Source: Crocosphaera sp.
GTDB taxonomy: Bacteria > Cyanobacteriota > Cyanobacteriia > Cyanobacteriales > Microcystaceae
Direction: 5' to 3'
Length of the DNA stretch: 53,819 nucleotides
Assembly (NCBI RefSeq): GCF_030064895.1
Contig: NZ_JASJEB010000047.1
Span: 1-53,819, forward strand
Numbering within the stretch: the stretch's first letter is position 1; every line of letters begins with the position of its first letter. Below are positions 45,087 to 53,503 of the stretch, one piece after another. The position numbers and the translations under genes were made by a program. The notes below the pieces were generated by a model, which did not search any database, was not told the DNA's origin, and worked only from the letters and a program-made list of their open reading frames with translations.

Positions 45087-46133
45087 TTATTGTGCAGCCT
45101 TTAAAGCTGCCCCAATTAAACCAACTTTGGGATTTAAGATGATATGAATCGGCATTTCAGTTAGTAGTGAACTCATGCGTCCTTTAGCTTTAAAGGATTC
45201 TATAAAAGTTCCTGTTTGCATTAATGGTAATATTTTGGGTGCAATTCCTCCTGCTATATATAATCCTCCATAGGGTAATAATTTTAATGCTAAATTTCCT
45301 GCTTCTGCACCGTAATTTGAAATAAATATATCCATCGTTTGTTGACATAAACTATCACTATTTCCTAAAGCAGCTTTGGACACTTCAGCAGAAAGATCAA
45401 TATTTTTTTCAATTTCCCAGTTTTGACATATTTCCTTGAATTTATCTGATTCTTTTTCGGGATACTTATGGCGTAAAAATTGATAAATTGCACTAATTCC
45501 CATGCCAGATACAACTCTTTCTATAGAAACTCTGGATAAATTATATTTTTTTTGAATATAGGTTAATAATTCAAATTCTAATTCGTTTCGTGGGGCAAAG
45601 TCTGCATGAGATCCTTCAGTGGAAAAGACACTATAATTACCATTTTCTGAAGGGGTTAAAAAACATTCTCCTAAACCGGTTCCGGCACCTAATACTCCTA
45701 TAGGTGTATTGGGTTTTGTTTCTGCTATTTGTAAAGTGTGTAAATCATTTTTTTCTAACCCTAAAATACCGTAACCAATAGCAGCAAAATCATTAATTAG
45801 AGTAACTCTTTCTAAAGATAGTTGTTTTTCTAGGCGATCACCTGTTAATTCTGGCCAGTTTAAATTTGTTAATTTTGAGGTATTGTTAACAACGGGTCCA
45901 GCGATCCCAAAACACCCATTTTTAACTTTAATTTCTTCTTTTAATTCTTGTTTAGCTTCTTGATAAAAATCTTGAATAATGGGGACGAGATCATCGTATT
46001 TTTGACTGAGATAAGAGTTTTCATATAAAGTAGTTTGTTGAGGTAAACTTTTACCTTTGTTAGAATTTTCCGAACTAACTAAACGTAAAATAGTTTTAGT
46101 TCCACCAATATCGCCAGCGAGTAACATAGACAT
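45087..46133 (-). CDS. glk: Glucokinase
   Basis: The 348-residue ROK/bacterial-type glucokinase opens with [16 protein letters not shown], the ATP phosphate-binding loop. It has the sugar-binding [12 protein letters not shown] and [12 protein letters not shown] blocks, and [11 protein letters not shown] and [18 protein letters not shown] with the conserved Glu/Asp/His. It phosphorylates glucose to glucose 6-phosphate. The next genes on the strand are proB and eda, 31 and 19 bases apart. A second ATG two codons in is an alternative start. Confidence 0.93.
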   Translation of the reverse strand: MSMLLAGDIGGTKTILRLVSSENSNKGKSLPQQTTLYENSYLSQKYDDLVPIIQDFYQEAKQELKEEIKVKNGCFGIAGPVVNNTSKLTNLNWPELTGDRLEKQLSLERVTLINDFAAIGYGILGLEKNDLHTLQIAETKPNTPIGVLGAGTGLGECFLTPSENGNYSVFSTEGSHADFAPRNELEFELLTYIQKKYNLSRVSIERVVSGMGISAIYQFLRHKYPEKESDKFKEICQNWEIEKNIDLSAEVSKAALGNSDSLCQQTMDIFISNYGAEAGNLALKLLPYGGLYIAGGIAPKILPLMQTGTFIESFKAKGRMSSLLTEMPIHIILNPKVGLIGAALKAAQ

Positions 46134-46182
46134 ACTTAATTTAACCTCTATCTGCGTCTGTTCTTAGTTTAATCAAAATGGG

Positions 46183-46840
46183 TTATTCTGTAAAATAGTC
46201 GTTATCTATTTTTTTGATAGCATAAGATTCAACCATCGAAACCCCTACATTATAATCAATTAACAATTCACCTAGTCTTTCCCCATCGATTAAAATAATT
46301 TTACTGTCGATCATAGTAGTATATTCTTTAGCTTCTTTACTAAAATTAGAAGTGGTAATAAATATCCCTTTTTTTGCTTGTCTTCTTAATAATGCACCAG
46401 CAAACCTTTGTATTTCTGGCCTCCCCACTGTATTCTCCCAACGTTTAGCTTGAATATAAATAATATCTAACCCTAATCTATCCTCTTTGATAATACCATC
46501 GATGCCTCCATCATTAACTTGTCCTACAGCTTCACCTGCTTCTTTTCTTGAACCTCCGTATCTCATAGCAATTAATAAATCAATAACTAATTTTTCAAAA
46601 AAATTGGTAGAATATTGTTTAATAGTTTCTAATAGTTCTTTTTTTAGTTGTTCTTTTATTCCCAAATAAATCTTTTCCAGTTGTTCTTCTGGTGTTTTAT
46701 TTTCTTATATTTCATCTAACTGTTTATTTACATCAGAATATGAAACATTATTATTTGGTTCTTTATTACTATTTTGAAAATCAACAAACTCAGGAAAACG
46801 CTTCAGGAATTTAACATTTATTTCTTGAATACTGTTATTT
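46183..46840 (-). pseudogene. Mrr-type restriction endonuclease, broken
   Basis: The open C-terminal part (residues from about 46665 down) has the Mrr catalytic domain, FFEKLVIDLLIAMRYGG, DGGIDGIIKEDRLGLDIIYIQAKRW and GIFITTSNFSKEA, with the PD-(D/E)xK residues D and QAK. Reading upstream in frame gives ENKTPEEQLEKIYL, then a TAA at 46705-46707, then INVKFLKRFPEFVDF, the usual Mrr linker, before similarity is lost next to a TnpB remnant. So the winged-helix N-terminus is missing and a nonsense codon separates the rest. Full-length Mrr proteins have about 300 residues. It lies 50 bases upstream of glk. Confidence 0.75.
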
Positions 46841-47083
46841 TTTAAAAGGCATATCTTGTATATTTCCACAGACTGAACAAGTTTTAGAACTAGGAAACCA
46901 CCTATCTACTATGGTTAACAAAAAACCAAAACATTCTTGTTTATAACTCAACAATTCTCGAAAACGATACAACCCTAAACTAGATAAGGCATCAGATAAC
47001 TTATGATTAGCCATTATGCCTTTTATGTTTAAATCCTCTATGAGAATATGTTGATAAGTTTTAGCTAATAATGTGGTGGTTTT
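46835..47083 (-). mobile_element. TnpB remnant
   Basis: This open stretch of about 82 codons reads KTYQHILIEDLNIKG (RuvC II with its Glu), ANHKLSDALSSLGLYRFREL, and VDRWFPSSKTCSVCGN, the zinc-finger start, then stops at 46835-46837. It is an internal fragment of an IS605-type TnpB, with a deletion between RELLSYK and VDRWFPSS and no N-terminal or C-terminal domain. It probably marks the insertion that removed the 5' end of the mrr gene. Confidence 0.75.
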
Positions 47084-47413
47084 TTAGGGTGTCTAGAACT
47101 TATTTATAGATTCTTCTGTGATACTTTCTCTAGCTTGGTTTTCGCTTATATGAGAAAATATGAACCTAGGAAGTCTCCTTTACGAATCTCAATAATCCTT
47201 TTTATTCTAGCACTTGATGTTAAAGTAAGTCAATGCTTAACTGGTTAAGATTTAAAGAGAATTCCTAGACATTAATGTATAGTTTTGTCTAGGAATGTCT
47301 AGATTTTTGTCTTCTAGAAAAAGCTCCAGTAGTCAATGAGTATGGATTAATTTACCTTCATCAGGAATAGAGATTTGTAGCCTTGTCTTTTTGCGGTTGA
47401 CTTGCGCTTTTAC

Positions 47414-47533
47414 CTAACCTTCACTTACCAGTACTTCTAAACATTGAATGGCTTGATCCATTGCTATGGGAATATGCTGTGGTGGAACACTGACACTGAA
47501 TGCTTCTTTCAAGAGTTTAACAATTTGATCCAT
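47414..47533 (-). CDS. Possible small protein (39 aa)
   Basis: An ATG frame encodes 39 residues beginning MDQIVKLLKEAFSVSV and ending CLEVLVSEG, with an amphipathic first helix. No ribosome-binding site is apparent, and I do not recognise the sequence. It may be a remnant of a larger gene, since the frame stays open some distance upstream of the ATG. Confidence 0.25.
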   Translation of the reverse strand: MDQIVKLLKEAFSVSVPPQHIPIAMDQAIQCLEVLVSEG

Positions 47534-47730
47534 TTCTGAAGCACGAGTAAAGGAAAAAGGAAAATTTTAGCTTAGTTTTCTACGTCAAAAAGAGAACGTG
47601 GTCATTCTATTCTTCAAAATGAGAATTGCTGACCAATCTCAAAACCTCTTTATTTAATTCTCAACAAGGCAGTAGAGACGTTGCACAAAACACCTCTACT
47701 ACAGGGAGTAAAATCTCAATAACTATTCAA

Positions 47731-47799
47731 TTAACTTAAAGACAAAAATGAAAAGCCTCCGGGCGTCTTGCCGTGTTTCGACTCCAAAGGCGTTTTCAT
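47731..47799 (-). CDS. Putative 22-residue microprotein with strong ribosome-binding site
   Basis: The ATG at 47797-47799 is preceded, ten bases away, by GAGGAG, one of the strongest ribosome-binding sites in the window. The product starts MKTPLESKHGKTPGG and ends in a hydrophobic-serine tail (FSFLSLS). Its coding sequence forms a hairpin followed by a T tract. Upstream is a TGACA-N10-TGTCA dyad (47866-47885). The bases GTGTGAGGAGT over the ribosome-binding site are exactly complementary to the conserved Yfr1 sRNA motif. I do not recognise the peptide family. Confidence 0.45.
   Translation of the reverse strand: MKTPLESKHGKTPGGFSFLSLS
47744..47791 (-). terminator. Hairpin with T tract inside the microprotein frame
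   Basis: On the minus strand GCCTTTGG pairs with CCGGAGGC (two G-U pairs), followed by TTTTCATTTTT. The stem pairs well only on this strand, since on the plus strand the wobbles become A-C mismatches. It could be an attenuator or terminator. Confidence 0.5.
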
Positions 47800-47865
47800 A
47801 TCACTCTTACTCCTCACACACAAACATAATCTATCAAGTTAAATAGTGGCCTGCAATCTACACTA

Positions 47866-47885
47866 TGACACTTTATAAATTGTCA
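47866..47885. promoter_or_regulatory. TGACA-N10-TGTCA dyad upstream of the microprotein
   Basis: TGACA (47866-47870) and TGTCA (47881-47885) form an inverted pair 67 bases upstream of the microprotein ATG, with the TATAAA-like core between the arms. This looks like an operator overlapping a promoter; the regulator is unknown. Confidence 0.35.
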
Positions 47886-48100
47886 CAATCATCAATGGCA
47901 ATTTTCAAAATTGCGGTTGGGAAAGTGTGGTCAATACTACTCGGATAAGCTTGAAAACTTTATGAAATGCCTAGTCTGGGTGGTTTGGGGAGGAATGATT
48001 ATTCTCACTATCTGAAGCTGATTAGTCTTTTTCAGCACTGAATATTGCTAGGTTAAGCTTTATAATTGGGAATACTATTAATAAGGAGTCCTACTCAGTC

Positions 48101-48229
48101 ATACTAAATCCGCTTGCCATATCCCCTTTTAAAGTCCATAGCTTACAACTTGAAAATCCTTCTGCCTACTGCCTTCTGCCCCCTGCCTCTTCTAAAAAAT
48201 AAAATGGGTTTGAGAAACGGATTTAGTAT
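48101..48229. repeat. MITE-like element with ATACTAAATCCG terminal repeats
   Basis: The perfect 12-base arms ATACTAAATCCG (48101-48112) and CGGATTTAGTAT (48218-48229) enclose 105 bases that include CTGCCTACTGCCTTCTGCC repeats like those in the element at 24.2 kb. A single arm of the same type lies at about 36011-36025, and a variant near 9462-9475. There is no coding capacity. Confidence 0.65.
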
Positions 48230-48272
48230 CAGTTGTCAACAAGACAGGAAGAAATGAGCAAATCTTCCCAGA

Positions 48273-50150
48273 ATGTACTGCCAAAGTTGGACACTCAAAG
48301 ATAGTCAAATTTTATTGCTTTTATTCTTTGCACCTATGATTTTTTTTAAGTTTCTTTCGCCTTTTTTGTTCAATGTAGTAGGGGGAATAACCCCCATTTT
48401 ATTATCTTTATTTTGGTTCATTTCTCCTAGCTTTTCCGCCGAAAATATTGTCTTAAAAGCGGGATTCTTGAATCATAAAATTCCAGTTAAAGACTTACAA
48501 ACGTTTGTAGAAACACAAGAAATATCTCCTAGTTTACAACCTTATAAGTTTTTATTAACCAGTGAATTTAGACAAGTTTTATCTCAAAATTTTAAAATTG
48601 ATCATTTAATTGCAGAACGATTTTTAAATGATCTTTTAAAAAGCGATGATGGTCAAAGAGTATTAAAACAACTTAGTCAAGCATTACCTGATAGTGATTA
48701 TACGCAACTAGAACAAACATTAAGAACACTTTTAAAACAAACTAATAACTTAAACTTTATCAATTTTTTGCGAGTTTATCCACAAGAAACTGTTACTGTT
48801 GATATATCAAGAATTGCAATATTGGGCTTCAAAGTAAATGAGTCTTTTTTACACAGTAGATTGATTAATTCTCAAGTCAAAAAAGGTTTAAAAGACGATT
48901 CACCAATAGATAATTTACCAACATTTGATCCGACAGTATCAGGGGAACAAAATATATTTCGAGAAAATACTGTTCTCTATGATCGTAGTAGAAACCGTTA
49001 TATTGCTCTGGATATTTACACTGCAAAAAAAACTCGTGGGCCTTTAGTGATTATGTCTCATGGTTTTGCCTCAGATCGTCGCTTTTTGCGCTATTTAGCC
49101 AAACATTTGACTTCTTATGGCATTACTGTGGTTTCTGTAGAACATCCTGGAAGTGACATTCACGCCCTAATTAAAACAGCAACAGGAATAAACTCAAGTC
49201 AAATTTTACCATCAGAAGAATTTATTGATCGACCTCAAGATATTAGTTTTGTTTTAAATCAATTAACCCTTTTAAATGAAAAAAATAGCAAATTCAAAGG
49301 AAAACTTAATACAAAAAAAGTCAGTATGATCGGTCATTCTTTTGGGGGTTATACAGCTTTAGCATTAGGGGGTGCATCCTTAGATTTGAAAACCTTGAGA
49401 AGTTTTTGTCAAGATAATTCTCCTTTGCGGCGATCGCCGGCTGACTGGTTACAATGTGCTGCCGGAAAATTGCCTTATCCTCAAAGAAATTTTAAGGATA
49501 ATCGTATTAAACAAATTATCGTTTTTAATCCCATTATTGGGGAACTTTTTGGTAAAAATTTATCTCAAATTAAAGTGCCAACCTTAATGTTATCTAGTTC
49601 TGATGACGGTATTACTCCGACTATTTCCCATCAATTAAAACCCTTTCAACAACTTTCTACAGAAAAATATATAATCATGGCTATGGGAGGAACTCACATG
49701 AGTATTACTGATATGAATAGTATGAACAGTATGATGGGACAGAGTACCCTCGTCAAAGAAGTAATGGGGAAAAAAGCTGAACCAGTTCGTCAGTTAGTAC
49801 GGGGAGTTAGTTTAGCATTTATTCAACAATTAACCCCCGAAAAATCTAGGTACAAAGTATTTTTAAAACCTAATTATATTGAATCTTTATCTCAGGAAAA
49901 TTTCAACTTTCGTCTCGGTACAGAACTACCCATGACGGTGAAAACCTGGATTAATGTTACTAATATCAAGGCACCAAAAGCCGATCTATGGTTTCTCAAG
50001 TCAAAATTAGTTCCTATACAGAACATTAAACACCATTTTATTAATGCACGACAAATTTTATTACAACCTCAATACAGCACAGAAAAACTCAATGACTTAT
50101 TTACAGGGTTACTTAATCATTATGATGATCAGTTTAATGAATGGAGTTGA
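48273..50150 (+). CDS. Alpha/beta hydrolase with N-terminal DUF1400 domain
   Basis: This is a protein of up to 625 residues. The N-terminus has hydrophobic segments and a signal-like region ending near SFSAEN (about residue 55). A DUF1400 domain covers about 60-190, and an alpha/beta hydrolase domain follows with the oxyanion region VIMSHGFASDRRF and the nucleophile elbow MIGHSFGGYTALALGG. The catalytic Asp is probably in LSSSDDGITP and the His in GGTHMSI. Such proteins are exported lipase- or acetylhydrolase-like enzymes common in cyanobacteria. The ATG at 48336 would give a more ordinary signal peptide and is an alternative start. Confidence 0.87.
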   Translation: MYCQSWTLKDSQILLLLFFAPMIFFKFLSPFLFNVVGGITPILLSLFWFISPSFSAENIVLKAGFLNHKIPVKDLQTFVETQEISPSLQPYKFLLTSEFRQVLSQNFKIDHLIAERFLNDLLKSDDGQRVLKQLSQALPDSDYTQLEQTLRTLLKQTNNLNFINFLRVYPQETVTVDISRIAILGFKVNESFLHSRLINSQVKKGLKDDSPIDNLPTFDPTVSGEQNIFRENTVLYDRSRNRYIALDIYTAKKTRGPLVIMSHGFASDRRFLRYLAKHLTSYGITVVSVEHPGSDIHALIKTATGINSSQILPSEEFIDRPQDISFVLNQLTLLNEKNSKFKGKLNTKKVSMIGHSFGGYTALALGGASLDLKTLRSFCQDNSPLRRSPADWLQCAAGKLPYPQRNFKDNRIKQIIVFNPIIGELFGKNLSQIKVPTLMLSSSDDGITPTISHQLKPFQQLSTEKYIIMAMGGTHMSITDMNSMNSMMGQSTLVKEVMGKKAEPVRQLVRGVSLAFIQQLTPEKSRYKVFLKPNYIESLSQENFNFRLGTELPMTVKTWINVTNIKAPKADLWFLKSKLVPIQNIKHHFINARQILLQPQYSTEKLNDLFTGLLNHYDDQFNEWS

Positions 50151-50281
50151 GGGGAGTCTGGGGAAACAATTACCTGGACTTATCTAATGTTTTTAGGAGT
50201 AGCGATCGCAAGGTCATTTTATCTTTTTCCCAAACTCCTGACTTACTCAACCGAAATATTGATACACTCAATTAAAGACGG

Positions 50282-50611
50282 CTAGGAAACAGTTTCTAAG
50301 GAAGCCTTCGGGTCAGAAATACTAGAGGAAGGAGCTTGAAATTCTCCTTTAACAACGTACTCTAAACGTAACTTTAACCATGTAATAAAGTCAGCATTTT
50401 CAGAAATAATAGCAGCACAAGGTTGAGGACATTTTGCTTTAATTTCAGCAAATTCTGGGGCTTCAATAAAAGCTGGTTGCTTCACTAACCAAAAGTCAAT
50501 TTCTTGATTTTTGTCTTCGTAGTGTCTTTTTCTTTCTCTCAAGACTTCATCAAGGGGTTCTTCTTCTAACAAGAAGCGTTGGCTGGCTAAAACGTAATAA
50601 TAGGTGGTCAT
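50282..50611 (-). CDS. ycf54: Ycf54, MgPME-cyclase complex subunit
   Basis: The 109-residue protein matches Ycf54 across its length: TTYYYVLASQRFLLEEEPL, RKRHYEDKNQEIDFWLVKQPAF, EIKAKCPQPCAAIIS and ADFITWLKLRLEYVV. Ycf54 is needed for the oxidative ring cyclase that converts Mg-protoporphyrin monomethyl ester to protochlorophyllide in chlorophyll synthesis. It lies 87 bases downstream of pdxJ on the same strand, and the two may be co-transcribed. Confidence 0.95.
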   Translation of the reverse strand: MTTYYYVLASQRFLLEEEPLDEVLRERKRHYEDKNQEIDFWLVKQPAFIEAPEFAEIKAKCPQPCAAIISENADFITWLKLRLEYVVKGEFQAPSSSISDPKASLETVS

Positions 50612-50698
50612 TGCTCAATCATTAATTGCTATTTACCCAATTACTATTATTGAACCCAAGGGGACATTATAGGTCAGGGTTTATTAATAATTAAGAAT

Positions 50699-51421
50699 TT
50701 AGAATTCTCCTCTCATGGCCAGTTTCATCTCTCGAACCGCTCTCTCCATCCCCACTAACACCGCACGACTGACGATGGTATGACCAATATTTAACTCTTC
50801 CATTCCTGGTAAACAAGCCACAGGATAGACATTGATATAGGTTAACCCATGACCGGCATTGACCCGTAAACCTAAGCTTAATGCTTGTTCGCAACCTAAT
50901 TTTAATGATTCTAATTCTTTTTGGCGTATTTCTGATTTTGGTGCATCTGCATATTTTCCTGTGTGCAGTTCGATAAATTTCGCTTGAGTATCAGCAGAGG
51001 CTTTAATTTGTGCCTCATCTGCGTCAATAAAGAGGCTCACAGGGATGTTTGCGCTTTGGAGGCGATCAACTACATTTTTCAGTTTTTCCAAGCTTCCAGC
51101 TATGTCTAAGCCCCCTTCTGTGGTAACTTCTTCCCGTTTCTCTGGGACAAGGGTAACATAGTCTGGTTTTACATCCAGAGCGATGGCCACCATTTCTTCA
51201 GTGGCCGCCATTTCCAGGTTGAGATGGGTGCGAACCGTTTCTCTGAGTAAGCGAATGTCTCTATCTTGCATATGACGGCGATCTTCTCTCAAATGCGCCG
51301 TGATACCGTTTGCTCCCCCTAACTCTGCTAATACTGCCGCAGCGATGGGATCGGGTTCAATGGTTCGTCTGGCCTGGCGGACAGTTGCAACATGATCAAT
51401 ATTAACACCAAGGGTGAGCAA
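50699..51421 (-). CDS. pdxJ: Pyridoxine 5'-phosphate synthase
   Basis: PdxJ condenses deoxyxylulose 5-phosphate with an aminoacetone phosphate derivative to pyridoxine 5'-phosphate. The 240 residues contain [17 protein letters not shown] at the start, [21 protein letters not shown], and the C-terminal [12 protein letters not shown] and [13 protein letters not shown] phosphate-binding segments. The start is the TTG at 51419-51421, since no ATG precedes the conserved LTLGVNIDH and the length then fits the family. Confidence 0.95.
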   Translation of the reverse strand: MLTLGVNIDHVATVRQARRTIEPDPIAAAVLAELGGANGITAHLREDRRHMQDRDIRLLRETVRTHLNLEMAATEEMVAIALDVKPDYVTLVPEKREEVTTEGGLDIAGSLEKLKNVVDRLQSANIPVSLFIDADEAQIKASADTQAKFIELHTGKYADAPKSEIRQKELESLKLGCEQALSLGLRVNAGHGLTYINVYPVACLPGMEELNIGHTIVSRAVLVGMERAVREMKLAMRGEF

Positions 51422-51505
51422 TTTTGTGTCTCCTCATAACTAGAGAATTTTATGTTTTTATTACTGAAATTGTACAATATATCAAGAAGTTAATGAAGAG
51501 AAAAA

Positions 51506-52061
51506 ATGCCTAGTTATCCTGGACTCTCAAGCGAAGCCTTTCGTCATCCTCTAGATACACAAGCAGAACAAACCTTAAGAAGTGTTCCTGGTTTTGACAT
51601 GGTTGCTACTAGCTTTATGGAGTATCTTTATGAACGAACCCAGCAAATTTCTTTGATGAGAAATAGTATTAAAGTTGGTTTTTAGAATGATGATGAAAAT
51701 GGTGGGAGGAAGTCATAAATACGCCCATGAATGTCATTTAGATGAGTTTTTAAAACAAGCAGAAGAGTATCAAAAATTAGATGAAGATGATCTCAATCAA
51801 CTGTATAAGTTTTTGATTTATAATGGTGGCAATAATGTCTTTTTAAGCCATCCTTTTCCTGTTGATAGGGTTCATTATTTAAAATACTGGGCTAATTCTG
51901 ATGAGTATCAAAACATTCGTGCAGGGAATTATAAAACATCTCAAAAAAGCGAGACTGTAACAGTAGATAAAAATGAAGAAGCAGAAAATTTAAGGAAACA
52001 AATAGAAGAATTACAACAAGAAATTGAAAGAATTAAAAATCAAGGAAATAATCAAGGGTAA
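51506..52061 (+). pseudogene. M48 family metallopeptidase with internal deletion
   Basis: Two fragments in different frames belong to one family. The first (51506-51685, 59 aa) is the N-terminus: MPSYPGLSSEAFRHPLDTQAEQ, RSVPGFDMVATSF and a stop just after SIKVG. The second (open from 51675 to 52061) resumes with MKMVGGSHKYAHECHLDEFLKQAEEYQ and ends with a charged coiled coil (ENLRKQIEELQQEIERIKNQ). The middle, including the HExxH zinc site, is absent. Normal members have about 290-340 residues, so about half the gene has been deleted and the enzyme cannot be active. Confidence 0.7.
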
Positions 52062-52226
52062 CTTTAAGTTGTTGTGCATTTAAACCGCATATTATGAAGT
52101 TAAGCAAAAAATTAGTAACATTTGTCCCCGTCTCCCCGTGAGTCTAGTATAGTAATTTAGATGCTTAGCTTAGCAGCTTATTATATTTATGGTGTGAGTG
52201 TCTAATAATTATTGTTGAAATCATGA

Positions 52227-52826
52227 TTAACTATCTTCTTCTGCTGCTTCAAAATCAATACGTTGATAAACATCTTGTAAAGAGATTTCCCAATTAACTG
52301 AACCTAATTTTAAGATAGCTTCTTCTCCTATATAAAAATTAACTAACCAATTATTATTTTCTTGTTTAATATATTGAGTAATTGAGTAACGATCTTGCTC
52401 AACTAAAATATATTCTTGAAACGTAGGAAGGGAACGATAATATTCAAATTTATCACCTCGATCATAAGCTTCTGTAGAAGAAGAAAGGACTTCGATAATA
52501 ATTTGTGGATTAATCACATTAGACTTACTTTTACCGTGATAAATCGGTTTATCTTTAATGACCATTACATCAGGATAAGTATAAATATTGTGTTCAGATA
52601 GCCATAATTTTACACTTTCTATATAAACATAATAATCTTGATTATCGATGTTTAAAGGAAATAGTTTGTAAATATTTCCAGCAATTTGATTGTGATTAGT
52701 TGTTCCACCTACCATTGGAATAATTTCTCCATTGCGATATTCATTTTTCTCTTGAGATTTTTCTTCTAATTCCAGATATTCTTCTGGAGTATAGTAACGC
52801 TGTTTAGGTTTAGTTTGTAATTGCAT
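52227..52826 (-). CDS. Uma2 family nuclease-like protein
   Basis: This is a 199-residue Uma2 (DUF820) protein. The core has the PD-(D/E)xK-like NEYRNGEIIPMVGGTTNHNQIAGNI, TYPDVMVI and PQIIIEVLSSSTEAYDRGDKFEYYRSLPTFQEYILVEQD, with D, E and K-like positions of the nuclease fold. Cyanobacteria hold many copies, sometimes near mobile elements; their function is not established. The next minus-strand gene, 44 bases upstream, is another Uma2 gene of a more distant type. Confidence 0.9.
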   Translation of the reverse strand: MQLQTKPKQRYYTPEEYLELEEKSQEKNEYRNGEIIPMVGGTTNHNQIAGNIYKLFPLNIDNQDYYVYIESVKLWLSEHNIYTYPDVMVIKDKPIYHGKSKSNVINPQIIIEVLSSSTEAYDRGDKFEYYRSLPTFQEYILVEQDRYSITQYIKQENNNWLVNFYIGEEAILKLGSVNWEISLQDVYQRIDFEAAEEDS

Positions 52827-52870
52827 TTTTTAATACCTCTCAATAATTCAATTATAGCATTATTTTGTAC

Positions 52871-53503
52871 TTAAAGATTCCGAAATTGACGCAAAGCAAC
52901 ACTTGAACCTTGATTCCACCCTAACTCAACATATTCAGGTAAGATATTTTTAACATCAAAATTAGGAAATAATCGACTCTTTTCACTGCCTTGATATTTG
53001 TTTTCTTCTAACACATAAATGTTTAAAAATCCTTGACGATAAATCCATAATTCAGGAACTTTAATCATTTCATAAGCACTAATATCTGTGATGGAAGTAA
53101 AATCAACTTCAATCGCTAAATCTGGGGCTGGATCAACAGTTAAATCAATTTTATTTTTACCTAAAATAGCTTGTCTATTGTTAATATAAAAACAGGTATC
53201 TGGTTCCACTCCTGCTAGTGGTGGTATTTTTAAAGTAATAGGGTCAAAACATTCCCAATCTAAATCTTTTTTATCTAAAATAATTTTAACTAAATTTCTG
53301 AGTAGATCGATACGTTTTCCGTGACTGGGTAAAGGAGACATAAGACGAATTTCTTGGTTGTTAAAATTAAAAGAAAGTTTAGGAATAGAGGTTTCTTGTC
53401 TTAAATTCAGTAATCTTTGATAATCTTCCCATGTCTGATCCCGAAAAATAACCGTGTTACCAGGGGATAAAGTTAAAGTGTCTTCACTAATAGTAATTAG
53501 CAT
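52871..53503 (-). CDS. Uma2 family nuclease-like protein (divergent)
   Basis: This 210-residue protein also has the Uma2 fold: WEDYQRLLNLRQET, FNNQEIRLMSPLPSHGKRIDLLRNLV, GVEPDTCFYI and PDLAIEVDFTSITDISAYEMIKVPELWIYRQG. It differs enough from the neighbouring Uma2 protein that they are not a recent duplication. There is no signal peptide. It is separated from the neighbouring gene by only 44 bases, so the two could be one transcript. Confidence 0.87.
   Translation of the reverse strand: MLITISEDTLTLSPGNTVIFRDQTWEDYQRLLNLRQETSIPKLSFNFNNQEIRLMSPLPSHGKRIDLLRNLVKIILDKKDLDWECFDPITLKIPPLAGVEPDTCFYINNRQAILGKNKIDLTVDPAPDLAIEVDFTSITDISAYEMIKVPELWIYRQGFLNIYVLEENKYQGSEKSRLFPNFDVKNILPEYVELGWNQGSSVALRQFRNL

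Larger units (their letters stand above)
47084..48272. other. Decayed intergenic zone
   Basis: No large gene is found. Present are a perfect ATTCCTAGAC / GTCTAGGAAT hairpin (47261-47296), a possible 39-codon frame, a degenerate GTAGAG...CTCTAC palindrome (47672-47699), a microprotein frame with hairpin and operator-like dyad (47731-47885), and a MITE-like element (48101-48229). These are listed separately where they can be supported. Confidence 0.6.

Noticed and set aside
47809-47819. ACTCCTCACAC on the plus strand as a yfr1 sRNA gene
   Set aside because: Yfr1 genes have a hairpin before and a terminator soon after the motif. Here no terminator follows on the plus strand, and the flanking hairpin pairs well only on the minus strand. 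The motif is better explained as a Yfr1 target site at a ribosome-binding site.
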